Below are positions 52,631-62,041 of a DNA stretch of 64,000 nt, one piece after another. The DNA is taken from positions 124,001 through 188,000 of the forward strand of contig NZ_CWHU01000005.1 of NCBI RefSeq assembly GCF_001182725.1. The letters are read 5' to 3'. The position numbers were made by a program, and so were the translations under genes. The notes beneath the pieces are model-generated. The model saw nothing but the letters and a program-made list of their open reading frames with translations. It searched no databases and had not been told where the DNA came from. This stretch comes from Anaerococcus jeddahensis (GTDB taxonomy: Bacteria > Bacillota > Clostridia > Tissierellales > Peptoniphilaceae). The stretch's first letter is position 1, and each line of letters starts with the position of its first letter.

Positions 52631-55339
52631 TTATTCACTTTGCAAGGCCTCAACCGGATCTTTTTTGGCTGCTATTGATGATGGGATAATTCCTGCAAGA
52701 AGTGTTAAAGATACTGAAATTAGTACAAGAATTATTGCTGCCTTATTTGGGAGGGATGAGCCAATATAGGAAATATTTGTTATATTTCTCATAATTTTTG
52801 TGATTGGTATATTTAATAAAATAGTTACAAAAACTCCGAGAAGTCCTGACAAAAGTCCTTCCATAAATGTTTCTGACAAGAAAACTTTTCTTATATCTTT
52901 TTTGCTTGCACCGATTGATCTTAAAATTCCAATCTCTTTTGTTCTTTCTAAGACGGAAATATAGGTTATTATCCCAATCATTATTGATGAAACAACAAGA
53001 GAAACGCCGACAAAGGCAATCAAAACATAGGAAATTGCATTTATTATTGTTCTAATTGATGAGGTTAAAAGTCCTACAAAATCTGTATAGTGAATTTTAT
53101 CTTTTTCTTTTTTGTTTTTATTAAAATCATTTATTATATTTTTTACATTTTCCCTGTTTTCAAAATCTTCTACATAAATTTTAATCTCTGATGGGGCAGA
53201 TTTTGAAACAAAACCAAAATCTTCTAGGTTATTTTGGTAGGAATTTGATGAAAGTTCTTCTTCGTATAATTTATCCAAAACCTTATCTTCTGGATTTTTT
53301 AGGAAAAGTTCAATTATATCAATGTTTTGCCCTTGATTTTGACTTGGTCTATTCATTGAATTTATTGAAGCTTTCTTTATATTTTCTTTTAATTTTTCTG
53401 AATTTGCTAGTAAAAATGATTGAGCCTTTAATTTTTGATCTTGGTCAAGGTTTTCAAGATATGATTTGCTTGCTTTTCTTTTTTCATCTTGATCTTTTGC
53501 CTTAAAGGCAATATTATTTAAAATATTTATATCCTTATTTTTTTCTTGGTCTTTTACGATTTGAGATTCTCCAGCTCTTTTTATCATTTGGTCGGTAAAT
53601 TTTGAGGTAAAACCAAGCGGAGCTGTTATATTTTGGTTTTCTTCGCTATCTTTTTTTGCCCTTGCAATCCCTACGATTTTTATTTTATAGGCATTTTCAA
53701 TTGCTTTTTTCTTTTCATTTTCATCGTCTTTTATATTTTTGTACTTATTATTTTCTTTTTTATAAAAATCTGCAGGCATTAGGGCGCTAAATTCATGATT
53801 TAAAAGATCTTTGTTTTTTATTTTTTTATCGTCAAGCCTTATTTTTTCGCCTTCATCTAATTTTTTTAGGATATTTTTGTAATCTTTTTTTGGCAAAATT
53901 CCAAGCTCATACAAACTTTCCCTATCTATAGAATTGTTTTTGTCTGTAAATAAAACCAATTCGTTGGCATTTTCTGGCCATTTTCCATCGATTAAATCAT
54001 ATTCTTCTTTGACTATATTTGAAATTGATCCGTCCTTGTTTGAAATTATTTGTTTGAAATTTTTGTGCTCACTTGAGCCTATATTTAAAAAGGATGGACC
54101 ATTAGACTTAAACATAGAATCTTCTTTATCTTCAAAATCTGAACCGTCAGTGTTTATAATCTCTCCATTTTCATCTTTTCCATAGATTTCAAAATTCAAA
54201 TCATATATATAATTTATGGCATGCTTGCCAATTTTTTTATTTAAATCTTTTTTATCTAGATAAGTTTTGAAAGGGGAGAGATTATTTTCTGTAATTGATG
54301 AGGAAAGAGAAGATTTTCTTTTCAAAATATCATTGTTTGCCCTAACATTTTTGTCATCTTTTTTATATTTTTTATCTCCTGCTGGATCTTTCAAAAAATT
54401 ATCTCCCAAATTTAGACTTTCCTCTTTGATTTCTATTGGATAAGATTTTAAAGTTTTTCTTTGACTTTCCTTTATAAAATCATCAACCCCATTTGAAAGA
54501 GATAGGATTAAGGCAATTCCAATAATTCCTATTGATCCTGCAAAGGCAGTAAGGATTGTCCTTGCTTTTTTTGTCAAAAGATTATTAAAAGAAAGTTTTA
54601 AGGCAGTCGGAAGGGAGAGAGATAATTTTTTTGTTTTAAATTCATCCCTTGTTTTTTCTTCCTCATAAGGATTTGAATCTGATAAAATTTTCCCGTCTTT
54701 TAATCTTACAATTCTTGTAGAATATTTTTCAGCCAAGTCTGGATTGTGGGTTACCATAATTACAAGTCTGTCCTTGGCAACTTCTTTCAATAAATCCATA
54801 ATTTCCTTTGACGTTTCAGTGTCTAAAGCTCCAGTCGGCTCATCAGCAAGGATAATTTCTGGATTATTTACAAGGGCACGAGCGATTGCAACTCTTTGCA
54901 TTTGCCCTCCAGATAATTGGGCAGGTTTTTTGTAGATGTGATCAGCAAGTCCAACTTTTTCTAAGGCTTTTTTTGCCAAATCTTCTCTTAATTCTTTCCT
55001 CTCACCAGAAAGAGTCAAGGCAAGTTCTACGTTTTTTAAAACATTTTGGTGGCCAATCAAATTGTAAGATTGAAAAACAAATCCAACCGACCTATTTCTA
55101 TAATAATCCCAATCCCTATCCTTAAATTTTTTGGTGGACCTGCCATCTATAATCAAATCTCCCGATGTATAATTCATAAGGCCGCCGATTATATTCAAAA
55201 GGCTGGTTTTCCCACCACCAGATGGGCCAAGAATTGAAACAAATTCATTTTTTCTAAATGAGATATTTATTTTATCAAGAGCTTTTTGTTCACTTTCTCC
55301 TGTTTTATAAATTTTACTTATATTTTTAAGTTCTAACAT
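52631..55339 (-). CDS. ABC transporter, fused ATPase-permease (MacB/FtsX type)
   Basis: 902 residues. ATPase domain (1-225): Walker A GPSGGGKT at 38-45, [15 protein letters not shown], Walker [13 protein letters not shown] and MVTHNP. Then TM1 (about 262-285), an unusually large lysine-rich extracytoplasmic region (about 290-765), and FtsX helices TM2-4 with [20 protein letters not shown]. Such proteins export peptides or lipoproteins or act as mechanotransmitters. No adaptor or two-component genes are adjacent. It ends DPVEALQSE. Confidence 0.88.
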   Translation of the reverse strand: MLELKNISKIYKTGESEQKALDKINISFRKNEFVSILGPSGGGKTSLLNIIGGLMNYTSGDLIIDGRSTKKFKDRDWDYYRNRSVGFVFQSYNLIGHQNVLKNVELALTLSGERKELREDLAKKALEKVGLADHIYKKPAQLSGGQMQRVAIARALVNNPEIILADEPTGALDTETSKEIMDLLKEVAKDRLVIMVTHNPDLAEKYSTRIVRLKDGKILSDSNPYEEEKTRDEFKTKKLSLSLPTALKLSFNNLLTKKARTILTAFAGSIGIIGIALILSLSNGVDDFIKESQRKTLKSYPIEIKEESLNLGDNFLKDPAGDKKYKKDDKNVRANNDILKRKSSLSSSITENNLSPFKTYLDKKDLNKKIGKHAINYIYDLNFEIYGKDENGEIINTDGSDFEDKEDSMFKSNGPSFLNIGSSEHKNFKQIISNKDGSISNIVKEEYDLIDGKWPENANELVLFTDKNNSIDRESLYELGILPKKDYKNILKKLDEGEKIRLDDKKIKNKDLLNHEFSALMPADFYKKENNKYKNIKDDENEKKKAIENAYKIKIVGIARAKKDSEENQNITAPLGFTSKFTDQMIKRAGESQIVKDQEKNKDINILNNIAFKAKDQDEKRKASKSYLENLDQDQKLKAQSFLLANSEKLKENIKKASINSMNRPSQNQGQNIDIIELFLKNPEDKVLDKLYEEELSSNSYQNNLEDFGFVSKSAPSEIKIYVEDFENRENVKNIINDFNKNKKEKDKIHYTDFVGLLTSSIRTIINAISYVLIAFVGVSLVVSSIMIGIITYISVLERTKEIGILRSIGASKKDIRKVFLSETFMEGLLSGLLGVFVTILLNIPITKIMRNITNISYIGSSLPNKAAIILVLISVSLTLLAGIIPSSIAAKKDPVEALQSE

Positions 55340-55437
55340 ATTTTTCCTTTCTATTTTCTTACTTGATGATTATACTCTTTCATCAATTCTTTTGAATATT
55401 TTAACATTAAAAATATAATGGAGATGAAGGAAAAATT

Positions 55438-56499
55438 ATGGGGAATATTTTTTATAGGACTTATCCAAAAAAATTTAATAAGGATAAATCAAATTTGGGA
55501 TTTTTTGATATTTATGACCTAGACCAAAGGTTTATGGCTTTAAAAATTTTGGGAATTGATTTTATTTTAATTGAAGATATTTTTAAAAGAGATAGAGATT
55601 TTTTAGATTTTTCTCAAATAAATAAAATTTTTGGCCAAAATCAAGATTTTATAAGTCAAATTTCAAAGGCCCATGATTTAAATCTAGGGATTTTTTTAAG
55701 GCTTGATTTAAGTAAAATTAAAAAAATTAGCAAGAAAAATATTAATGCTGTATTAAACTTTTGGATAAATAAGGGAGTTGATGGTTTTATCCTTGATGAT
55801 TTTTCGAATTCTTCAAAATTTTTGGGAGAAAATATAAAGTCTTTAAAAAATTCTTACAAGAATATAAAATTTATTTTAAACACAAGTGATAAGAAAAAAG
55901 ATGAGATTTTTGATGGATATGTCGATTTTTCTTTTTGGAAAAATTCTAAAAATTTAGATTTAAGAAAATTTATATTAGATAAAAACAAAAACGACCTTGC
56001 CTTTGCTCTTAATGGGGATTATGAATTTTTATGCGAAAAATTTTTGGATTTTAAGCATTTTTACACAAATTGTTCAAAACTTATGGCTATTATATCTATA
56101 ATGAGAAGTGAAGATATTTTTATAAAAGAGGGCGAGGAAATCCTATCTTATAAAAAAGAAATAGATTCAAAAATTAGAAAAGAGATTTTTGATTTTTATA
56201 GAAAAATTTTCTTAATAAGATACGATTATCTTGATATAATAAAAGAAGAATATTATCCTTTAAATTTTAAAAGCAAGGACCTGCTTTCCTATTTTTATTA
56301 TAAGGATAATAAGGCTTTGGTAATTTTAAATAATTTATCACAAAAAGATGTATTATTTGAATTGCCAGGATTTTTTAATATTAAAAAATCAAAATTTATA
56401 ATTGGAAATATTTCTCAAAGGGAAATTTTCAAAAATATAAATTTAAGAGCCTATGAATCTATTGTTTTTACCTGTCCCATAAAAAAATACAAGTTATAA
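55438..56499 (+). CDS. Degenerate GH13 (alpha-glucosidase-like) protein
   Basis: 353 residues, against about 540-560 for GH13 oligo-1,6-glucosidases. KGVDGFILDDFSNSSKF recalls GH13 region II (GVDGFRLDVI), but the invariant Arg before the nucleophile Asp is Ile. No D-x-x-x-NH region I and no acid/base GE are found (FILNTSDKKKDE instead); IKEGEEIL resembles the later GEEIG motif. The fold seems kept while the active site is lost. Very rich in Lys, Phe and Ile. The next gene starts 10 bp downstream, so the two form an operon. Confidence 0.65.
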   Translation: MGNIFYRTYPKKFNKDKSNLGFFDIYDLDQRFMALKILGIDFILIEDIFKRDRDFLDFSQINKIFGQNQDFISQISKAHDLNLGIFLRLDLSKIKKISKKNINAVLNFWINKGVDGFILDDFSNSSKFLGENIKSLKNSYKNIKFILNTSDKKKDEIFDGYVDFSFWKNSKNLDLRKFILDKNKNDLAFALNGDYEFLCEKFLDFKHFYTNCSKLMAIISIMRSEDIFIKEGEEILSYKKEIDSKIRKEIFDFYRKIFLIRYDYLDIIKEEYYPLNFKSKDLLSYFYYKDNKALVILNNLSQKDVLFELPGFFNIKKSKFIIGNISQREIFKNINLRAYESIVFTCPIKKYKL

Positions 56500-56509
56500 G
56501 GAGAAAATT

Positions 56510-57184
56510 ATGGAAGAAAAAATGAAAAAATTTGTGCCTCAAGTACATTCAAAATTAAGAAAGTCTTTTATCACAGTGCCAGAAGAAATTTATAGGGCAA
56601 GTGGGATAAAAATTTATGAAAAAAGAATAAAATCTCTACTATTTACAACCGACCTTGCCATAATTAGAAATACAAATGCAGATTCTATAATGGCAGTATA
56701 TCCTTACACTCCACAAAATACAATTGCCCAATCTATAATTTCTACAGCATCAGTTCCATGTTTTATTGGTGTTGGTGGAGGAACAACTCAAGGAGCAAGG
56801 TCAAAATACATAGCCTTTGACGCAGAGCTTGAAGGAGCTTACGGAGTTGTGGTAAATTCCCCAATCCCAAACAAGGACATTAAAGCAATTTCAGAATTTG
56901 TAGATATTCCTGTAATTGCAACTGTAACAGGATTTAAAGATGATGTAGTAGGAAAAATTGAAGCGGGAGCTGAAATTTTAAATGTATCTGGTGGTCCAAA
57001 AACTCCAGAGCTTGTAAGTGAAATTAGAAAATTAATTGGAGATGAATTCCCAATAATTGCAACAGGTGGCAAAAAACCAGAATCAATTTTAAAAACAATA
57101 GAAGCTGGAGCAAACGCAATTTCCTACACAGCCCCATCATCTGCAGAAGTTTTTGAAGAAATGATGGATAGGTATAGGAATTAG
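56510..57184 (+). CDS. TIM-barrel protein of unknown function
   Basis: 224 residues, beta/alpha barrel with a C-terminal phosphate-binding motif (IIATGGKKPESILKTIEAGA) and FIGVGGGTTQG near 85, VTGFKDD and LNVSGGPKTPEL. It resembles KDPG-aldolase/ThiE-like barrels, but I cannot name the reaction. Related clostridial proteins are usually called only hydrolase or barrel protein. AAGGAG precedes the ATG. Confidence 0.6.
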   Translation: MEEKMKKFVPQVHSKLRKSFITVPEEIYRASGIKIYEKRIKSLLFTTDLAIIRNTNADSIMAVYPYTPQNTIAQSIISTASVPCFIGVGGGTTQGARSKYIAFDAELEGAYGVVVNSPIPNKDIKAISEFVDIPVIATVTGFKDDVVGKIEAGAEILNVSGGPKTPELVSEIRKLIGDEFPIIATGGKKPESILKTIEAGANAISYTAPSSAEVFEEMMDRYRN

Positions 57185-57658
57185 ATTTGTGTTTTTAATA
57201 AGCTTAGAGATTTAAAAAATATATAGAATGAAAGTCCTAAGTTAATCTAAGAGATCTCTCGACAAGGCTCGAGATGGGTTATTGTTGTATTTATTTTTAG
57301 GCTAAAGTCTAAGTAAATAGAAAAATATTGATTTAATTAATTTGAAAGAATTTTAATGATGGATAAGTTGAATTTATTTCAAATTTGAATTAGAAGCCAA
57401 GAAAACATAAATTTAACAGAAAAATTTATATTATGGAATCTCTCGACTGCGCTCGATATTGCTTATTTTTAGGCTTAAGTTTCAGTTGATAATAAAAATA
57501 AATATTATTTTAGCTGATTAAGAATTTATTTTTTAAAAATTAAATAAGCTACAAACCCATCTCGACCTTGTGGAGAGATCTCTTGATGGCTATTAGCTTT
57601 ATAAGAATAATTTCTTAATTTATTAAATATAATTTTCAAATTTTAACAAGGAGAAAAA
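57185..57658. repeat. Gene-free block with a long inverted repeat, decayed element
   Basis: AAGAGATCTCTC, then ACAAGG and TCGAGATGGGTT at 57249-57280 are repeated in reverse at 57554-57584, about 29 of 31 positions. Between them lie a third half-site (AATCTCTCGACTGCGCTCGA, 57437-57456) and a direct pair starting TATTTTTAGGCT. The motifs AGAGATCTC and CATCTCGAC match the cores of the MITE-like copies. AAGGAG for the next gene lies at the right end. Confidence 0.55.
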
Positions 57659-58591
57659 ATGTATAAGGGTTACATTACCGACATTGATGGAATAAAAGTC
57701 GGTCATGCTCAAAATTTTGATGGGGGAACTGGTCTTACGGTTTTGCTTCCTCCAAGAGGAAATACAGCAAGTGTTGATGTAAGAGGGGGAGGACCTGGAA
57801 CTCGTGAAACCGACCTTTTAAATCCAGTAAACACTGTAAGTGAAGTTTCAGCTCTCGTTTTATCTGGGGGTTCATCTTATGGCCTTGCAGGTTCAATTGG
57901 AGTTGTTGAAGAATTAGAAAAAGATGGGATTGGTTTTAAACTTCCAAGCGGAATTGTTCCCATAGTTCCCCAAGCAATTTTGTACGATTTGGATTATAAA
58001 TCTTATAAAATTAGACCAGATAAAAAAATGGGAAGGGATGCTTATAAAAATGCAAGTTTTGATGAAAATCGCCAAGGAATAATTGGGGCAGGGACTGGAG
58101 CTACAGTTGGAAAGGCCTTGGGCAAAGATTTTTCTATGAAATCAGGACTTGGATCTGCCACAATTTGCCTTGGAGATTTAAAAGTTTCAGCCATAGTTGC
58201 TGTAAATGCTATGGGGGATATTTTTGATGATGAAGAAAATAAACAAATTGCAGGAATTTTAAAAAATAATAAATTTATTCCGACTCTTGATGTTTTAGAA
58301 AAAATTTCTGAAAAAAATTCTTTGAACACAACAATTGGAATTGTTGCAACAAACGGAAAATTTAATAAAACTGAGCTTAGAAAAATCGCCTCAATGACTC
58401 ACAACGGTTATGCCAGAGCGATTAGACCAGTTCATACAATGATGGATGGAGATACAATTTTCTCCCTTGCAACTAATAAGGTTGATGCTGATATAAATCT
58501 TGTGGGAAGCCTTGGGTCAAAAGTTATGGCTCGTGCGATTGCCAATGCAATTTATTTTTCAAAAATCGAAAATTCCTTAGAATTTATTTGA
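57659..58591 (+). CDS. P1 family (S58) peptidase
   Basis: 310-residue DmpA-type N-terminal nucleophile hydrolase. VRGGGPGTRETDLL near 41, LSGGSSYGLAGS near 68, GAGTGATVGK near 140 and NTTIGIVATN near 222, whose Thr is the autocleavage and catalytic nucleophile, then HNGYARAIRPVHTMMDGD. These enzymes remove N-terminal residues or beta-peptides; the natural substrate here is unknown. Confidence 0.9.
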   Translation: MYKGYITDIDGIKVGHAQNFDGGTGLTVLLPPRGNTASVDVRGGGPGTRETDLLNPVNTVSEVSALVLSGGSSYGLAGSIGVVEELEKDGIGFKLPSGIVPIVPQAILYDLDYKSYKIRPDKKMGRDAYKNASFDENRQGIIGAGTGATVGKALGKDFSMKSGLGSATICLGDLKVSAIVAVNAMGDIFDDEENKQIAGILKNNKFIPTLDVLEKISEKNSLNTTIGIVATNGKFNKTELRKIASMTHNGYARAIRPVHTMMDGDTIFSLATNKVDADINLVGSLGSKVMARAIANAIYFSKIENSLEFI

Positions 58592-58600
58592 AAAAAATAA

Positions 58601-58675
58601 TTGACTTATGTTAGCTTTTATAGTAACATAGATAAGAATTCTCTACTCCGACAATAGATCGGGGTCAAAGACCAA
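58601..58675 (+). promoter_or_regulatory. Promoter and leader hairpin of rpsF-ssb-rpsR
   Basis: TTGACT (58601-58606), 17 bp, TAACAT (58624-58629). The arms TATGTTA and TAACATA form an inverted repeat with a 10-bp gap across the promoter. A leader hairpin CTCCGA/TCGGGG (about 58644-58662) has CCG in its arm, as expected for S6:S18 autoregulatory leaders. Confidence 0.5.
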
Positions 58676-58690
58676 AGGGAGGTGAAATAG

Positions 58691-58975
58691 ATGAATAACT
58701 ACGAAGCAGTATTGATTTACAAACCAGAAGTTTCAGATGAAGAAAGAAATAAATCTTTAGAAATCTTCAAAGGCATTATAGCTGAAAGTGGAGAAGTAGA
58801 ATCTGTAGATGACTGGGGAAAAAGAAAACTTGCATACGAAATCAACTATATCAAAGAAGGATATTACTATATCGTTGATTTTAAAGCTAGTGGTGACCAC
58901 ATCAAAGAATTTGAAAGAAGACTTAGAATATCTGATTTAATTCTTAGATACATGGTAATCAGAAAAGAGGACTAA
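58691..58975 (+). CDS. rpsF: 30S ribosomal protein S6
   Basis: 94 residues: NNYEAVLIYKPEVSDEE, DDWGKRKLAYEINYIKEGYY and the C-terminal RLRISDLILRYMVIR. It pairs with S18, encoded two genes on. AGGGAGGTGA site; the stop is adjacent to the ssb start. Confidence 0.97.
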   Translation: MNNYEAVLIYKPEVSDEERNKSLEIFKGIIAESGEVESVDDWGKRKLAYEINYIKEGYYYIVDFKASGDHIKEFERRLRISDLILRYMVIRKED

Positions 58976-59503
58976 ATGAATAAAGTTTTTCTTATAGGAA
59001 GACTCACAAAAGATCCAGATTTAAGATATACCCAATCTGGACAAGCAGTTGTTAGTTTTTCTTTAGCAGTTGATAGAGGTTTAAGTAAACAAAAAAGACA
59101 AGAAATGGAATCAATGAATCGTCCAACAGCTGATTTTCCACGTATAACAGTATGGGGAGTACAAGCTGAAAATGTATCAAGATATCTAAAAAAAGGAAAT
59201 CAATGTGCGATAGATGGTAAAATCCAAACAGGTTCTTACCAAGATAAAGACGGAAAAACAGTCTACACAACTGATGTTGTTGCAGACAGAGTTGAATTTT
59301 TGGAATCAAGATCAGATGGTCAATATCAAAATAACAACAATCCAATGAACCAAGATAATGGTTTTGGAGATATGAACCAAGATAGATCTTACAATAATTC
59401 AAATAATTTCCCACAAAATAACAATCAAAACATGAATAATAATGATGACTTTTTTGACGATGACTTTACAGAAATTGAAGACGACGGAAGAATTCCTTTC
59501 TAG
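58976..59503 (+). CDS. ssb: Single-stranded DNA-binding protein
   Basis: 175 residues. OB fold (1-110: MNKVFLIGRLTKDPDLRYT, VSFSLAVDR), an Asn/Gln-rich linker (about 120-155) and an acidic tip ending EIEDDGRIPF that recruits repair and replication partners. The classic rpsF-ssb-rpsR order supports the replicative chromosomal copy. Confidence 0.97.
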   Translation: MNKVFLIGRLTKDPDLRYTQSGQAVVSFSLAVDRGLSKQKRQEMESMNRPTADFPRITVWGVQAENVSRYLKKGNQCAIDGKIQTGSYQDKDGKTVYTTDVVADRVEFLESRSDGQYQNNNNPMNQDNGFGDMNQDRSYNNSNNFPQNNNQNMNNNDDFFDDDFTEIEDDGRIPF

Positions 59504-59519
59504 ATTTTAGGAGGATAAA

Positions 59520-59744
59520 ATGCGTAGAAATTTCAGACCAAGAAAAAAAGTCGATCCATTTGTCAAAGACCCTTCAAAAGTAATAGATTACAAGGATATT
59601 GATACTATAAAAAGATTTATTTCTGATAGAGGAAAGATCCTTCCAAGAAGAGTTACAGGACTAAATGCGAAACATCAAAGAGAAATTACAAGAGCAATCA
59701 AAAGAGCTAGACAAGTAGCTTTATTGCCATACGAAGATAATTAA
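59520..59744 (+). CDS. rpsR: 30S ribosomal protein S18
   Basis: 74 residues: [40 protein letters not shown] and ALLPY. No N-terminal zinc cysteines. AGGAGG site; terminator follows. Confidence 0.97.
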   Translation: MRRNFRPRKKVDPFVKDPSKVIDYKDIDTIKRFISDRGKILPRRVTGLNAKHQREITRAIKRARQVALLPYEDN

Positions 59745-59781
59745 AGATAAATAGAATATATAAACTTTCAATAAGCAAGCA

Positions 59782-59808
59782 AAGGCACCAAAAGGTGTCT
59801 TTTTTTTA
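59782..59808 (+). terminator. Terminator after rpsR
   Basis: AAGGCACC-AAAA-GGTGTCTT then eight T. Confidence 0.9.
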
Positions 59809-59828
59809 TATAAAAGTAAAATAAAATT

Positions 59829-60752
59829 ATGGAAATAAATAAAAAAAGATATAGGGATGTGGATTCTTATTTTAAAAGAAAATTTAATAAAAAAATAATA
59901 AAAATTCCCCTTGATGGGGGATTTACTTGCCCAAATAGGGACGGAAAAATTTCAAAATTAGGCTGTATTTATTGCTCAGAAAATGGGGCTGGAGATTTTA
60001 CAAAATATGATGATTTGGATAAGCAAATTGATTATCAAATAAAAAGATTAAAAAAAGAAAATAGAAAAGAAGGCTACATGGCATATTTTCAAAATTTTAC
60101 ATCTACCTATGGTGATATAGAAAAGATGAAAAAATTATTTTATGGAGCCATAGAAAATCCTAATATTATGGGTTTATCAATTGCAACTCGTGCGGATTGT
60201 CTTTCTGATGAAGTAATTGACTTACTTGATGATTTGAATAAAAAAACTTTTCTAATTGTAGAGCTTGGCCTTCAATCTGTAAATGAAAAATCTATAGAAT
60301 TTATAAATAGAGGCTATTCTCACAAGGAATTTGACCAGGGACTTTTGAAATTAAAAGAAAAAAATATAAAAACTTTGGCCCACCTTATAATTGGTCTTCC
60401 AAATGAAGATTTAAATGATTATCTTAAAGCTATTTCTTATATAAATAAAAGAAAATTTTGGGGCATTAAGATTCACAATCTTTATATTGAAAAAGGATCA
60501 AGAATTTATGATTATTATTTAAAAAATCAAAATGAATTTACTATGACTTTGGATCAGTTTGTCGATTATGTTATACTTATTTTGGAGAATTTAGATCCAA
60601 ATATAGTTGTCCAAAGGCTAACCGGGGACGGACGTCGTGATAAAATTGTCTGGCCGATTTGGTCAAAAAATAAGGCGAAAGTTTTATCTACAATTGATAA
60701 AAAATTAAAGGATAGAAATAAAAATCAGGGGGATTTATGGAAAGAGAAATAG
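59829..60752 (+). CDS. TIGR01212-family radical SAM protein (YtqA-like)
   Basis: 307 residues. The FeS motif TCPNRDGKISKLGCIYCSEN has the wide first spacing (Cys, 11 residues, CxxC) of this family. FTSTYGDIEKMKKLFYGAIE, VELGLQSVNEKS and HLIIGLPNED follow. The function of the family is unproven; relatives such as Elp3-like enzymes suggest tRNA or small-molecule modification. The end overlaps the hydrolase gene by 16 bp. Confidence 0.87.
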   Translation: MEINKKRYRDVDSYFKRKFNKKIIKIPLDGGFTCPNRDGKISKLGCIYCSENGAGDFTKYDDLDKQIDYQIKRLKKENRKEGYMAYFQNFTSTYGDIEKMKKLFYGAIENPNIMGLSIATRADCLSDEVIDLLDDLNKKTFLIVELGLQSVNEKSIEFINRGYSHKEFDQGLLKLKEKNIKTLAHLIIGLPNEDLNDYLKAISYINKRKFWGIKIHNLYIEKGSRIYDYYLKNQNEFTMTLDQFVDYVILILENLDPNIVVQRLTGDGRRDKIVWPIWSKNKAKVLSTIDKKLKDRNKNQGDLWKEK

Positions 60753-61342
60753 GAAGCTTTTTTATAGAAGGTTATAATTTTGATACAAAAACTTATGACA
60801 ACAAGGAAAATACACTTTTGTTGGTAATTGATTTGCAAGAAAAATTGATGCCAGCAATTTATGAATCTGAAAAAATAATTAAAAATTCAAAAACACTTTT
60901 AAAAGTTTTTGAAATGTATGGAATCAAAAAAATTGCAACAGAACAATATCCAAAAGGACTTGGTCAAAGTGTAAGTGAAATAAAAGAAAATCTTTATGAT
61001 GAGTATATTTTTTCAAAAACAAGCTTTGATGCAATAACTGATGAAGTTTCTTCTTATTTAAAAGAAAATAAAATTACAAATGTAGTTATTACAGGAGCAG
61101 AAACCCATATTTGCGTTTATCAAACAGTAAGAAGATTATTATTTGAAGGATATAAGGTTTTTGTGGTTGAAGATGCAGTTTCAAGTTTTAATGAAAAGCA
61201 AAAACTCTTGGGCCTAAAAGCCATATCAGATATGGGGGCAAGCCTTGTTAATACAGAAATGTTAATGTTTGATTTGGCAAGTGATGCAAAGGATGAAAAT
61301 TTCAAAGAAATTTCTAAAATGGTAAAAAATTTAAGAAAATAA
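60737..61342 (+). CDS. Isochorismatase-like cysteine hydrolase
   Basis: 201 residues. The Asp-Lys-Cys triad is visible: LLVIDLQEKLMP (Asp32), YIFSKTSFDA (Lys near 94) and GAETHICVYQT (Cys near 127). The family hydrolyses amides and vinyl ethers (YcaC-type); the substrate is unknown. Start chosen at the ATG behind GGGGGATTT, inside the radical SAM gene. Confidence 0.85.
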   Translation: MEREIGSFFIEGYNFDTKTYDNKENTLLLVIDLQEKLMPAIYESEKIIKNSKTLLKVFEMYGIKKIATEQYPKGLGQSVSEIKENLYDEYIFSKTSFDAITDEVSSYLKENKITNVVITGAETHICVYQTVRRLLFEGYKVFVVEDAVSSFNEKQKLLGLKAISDMGASLVNTEMLMFDLASDAKDENFKEISKMVKNLRK

Positions 61343-61345
61343 TTT

Positions 61346-61724
61346 AGCCTTCTTATGAAGGCTTAGTCTGTTGACAAACTAAAAATTTTCCCATTTCGAG
61401 CGAACGTAGTGAGTCGAGAAATCTCATGAGATCTCTCCATGCGTTCGTTTCACTCACACTAAAACACGTTTGCTTTGCAAACTTCTTCGTGCTTTCGCAC
61501 TTAGTTTTAGGGATGATTGTGCCAAATCGCGTTCGTTTCACTCACACTAAAACACGTTTGCTTTGCAAACTTCTTCGTGCTTTCGCACTTAGTTTTAGGG
61601 ATGATTGTGCCAAATCTGGGCACAATCATCTAGTCGAGATGGTACGTAGCGTAATTTTTATTTTAAAATAAAATATTATCTACATTCATACTTTGTCTAC
61701 ACTCTGAGCCTTCTTATGAAGGCT
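61346..61724. mobile_element. MITE-like element copy C with direct terminator duplication
   Basis: The element proper is 61364-61706, 343 bp. Ends: TTAGTCTGTTGACAAAC and, on the reverse strand, CTCAGAGTGTAGACAAAG. It is bracketed by identical 18-bp terminator hairpins AGCCTTCTTATGAAGGCT at 61346-61363 and 61707-61724 (the second followed by ATTTTT). Shared core: CGAGCGAACGTAGTGAGTCG, AATCTCATGAGATCTCT and TAGTCGAGATGGTAC. It contains a perfect 88-bp tandem duplication at 61441-61528 and 61529-61616. Confidence 0.75.
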
Positions 61725-62037
61725 ATTTTTGTGATTATTTTTATATTTTTTTATAATAAATAATTTCTAAATAATCCTTGATAAATTTTATTTTTTGTCC
61801 TATTATATAATGATGCAAGCTTGGAATTTTTTGTATAAATATTGTCGAAAAAATTATATAAATTTTCAATAAGTTTACAAAAAATATTTTATATAATTTA
61901 ATTAATAAAACCAAGTAATTTGCTTGTATTTGCTTGTAATTATAATAAAATAAATAGTGTAGGATTAAAAATTCATTTAATTTTAAAAAATTCATTTATT
62001 TTAAATAGAAATAAGTTTTTATATATAGGAAAGGAAA
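61725..62037. other. AT-rich intergenic region
   Basis: No gene supported. Two direct TTTGCTTGTA copies (61919-61939) precede TATAAT at 61941-61946, a possible promoter for the activase gene, though its spacing is poor. Confidence 0.35.
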
Positions 62038-62041
62038 ATGT

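Noticed and set aside
61353..61671. Open frames on both strands within copy C of the MITE-like element
   Set aside because: They arise from the 88-bp duplication and the palindromes; the residues repeat with the DNA and no ribosome-binding site is present.
61741..61995. 84-codon minus-strand open frame
   Set aside because: Low-complexity Ile/Tyr/Lys/Asn-rich translation of very AT-rich DNA, with no recognisable family and no good start site.
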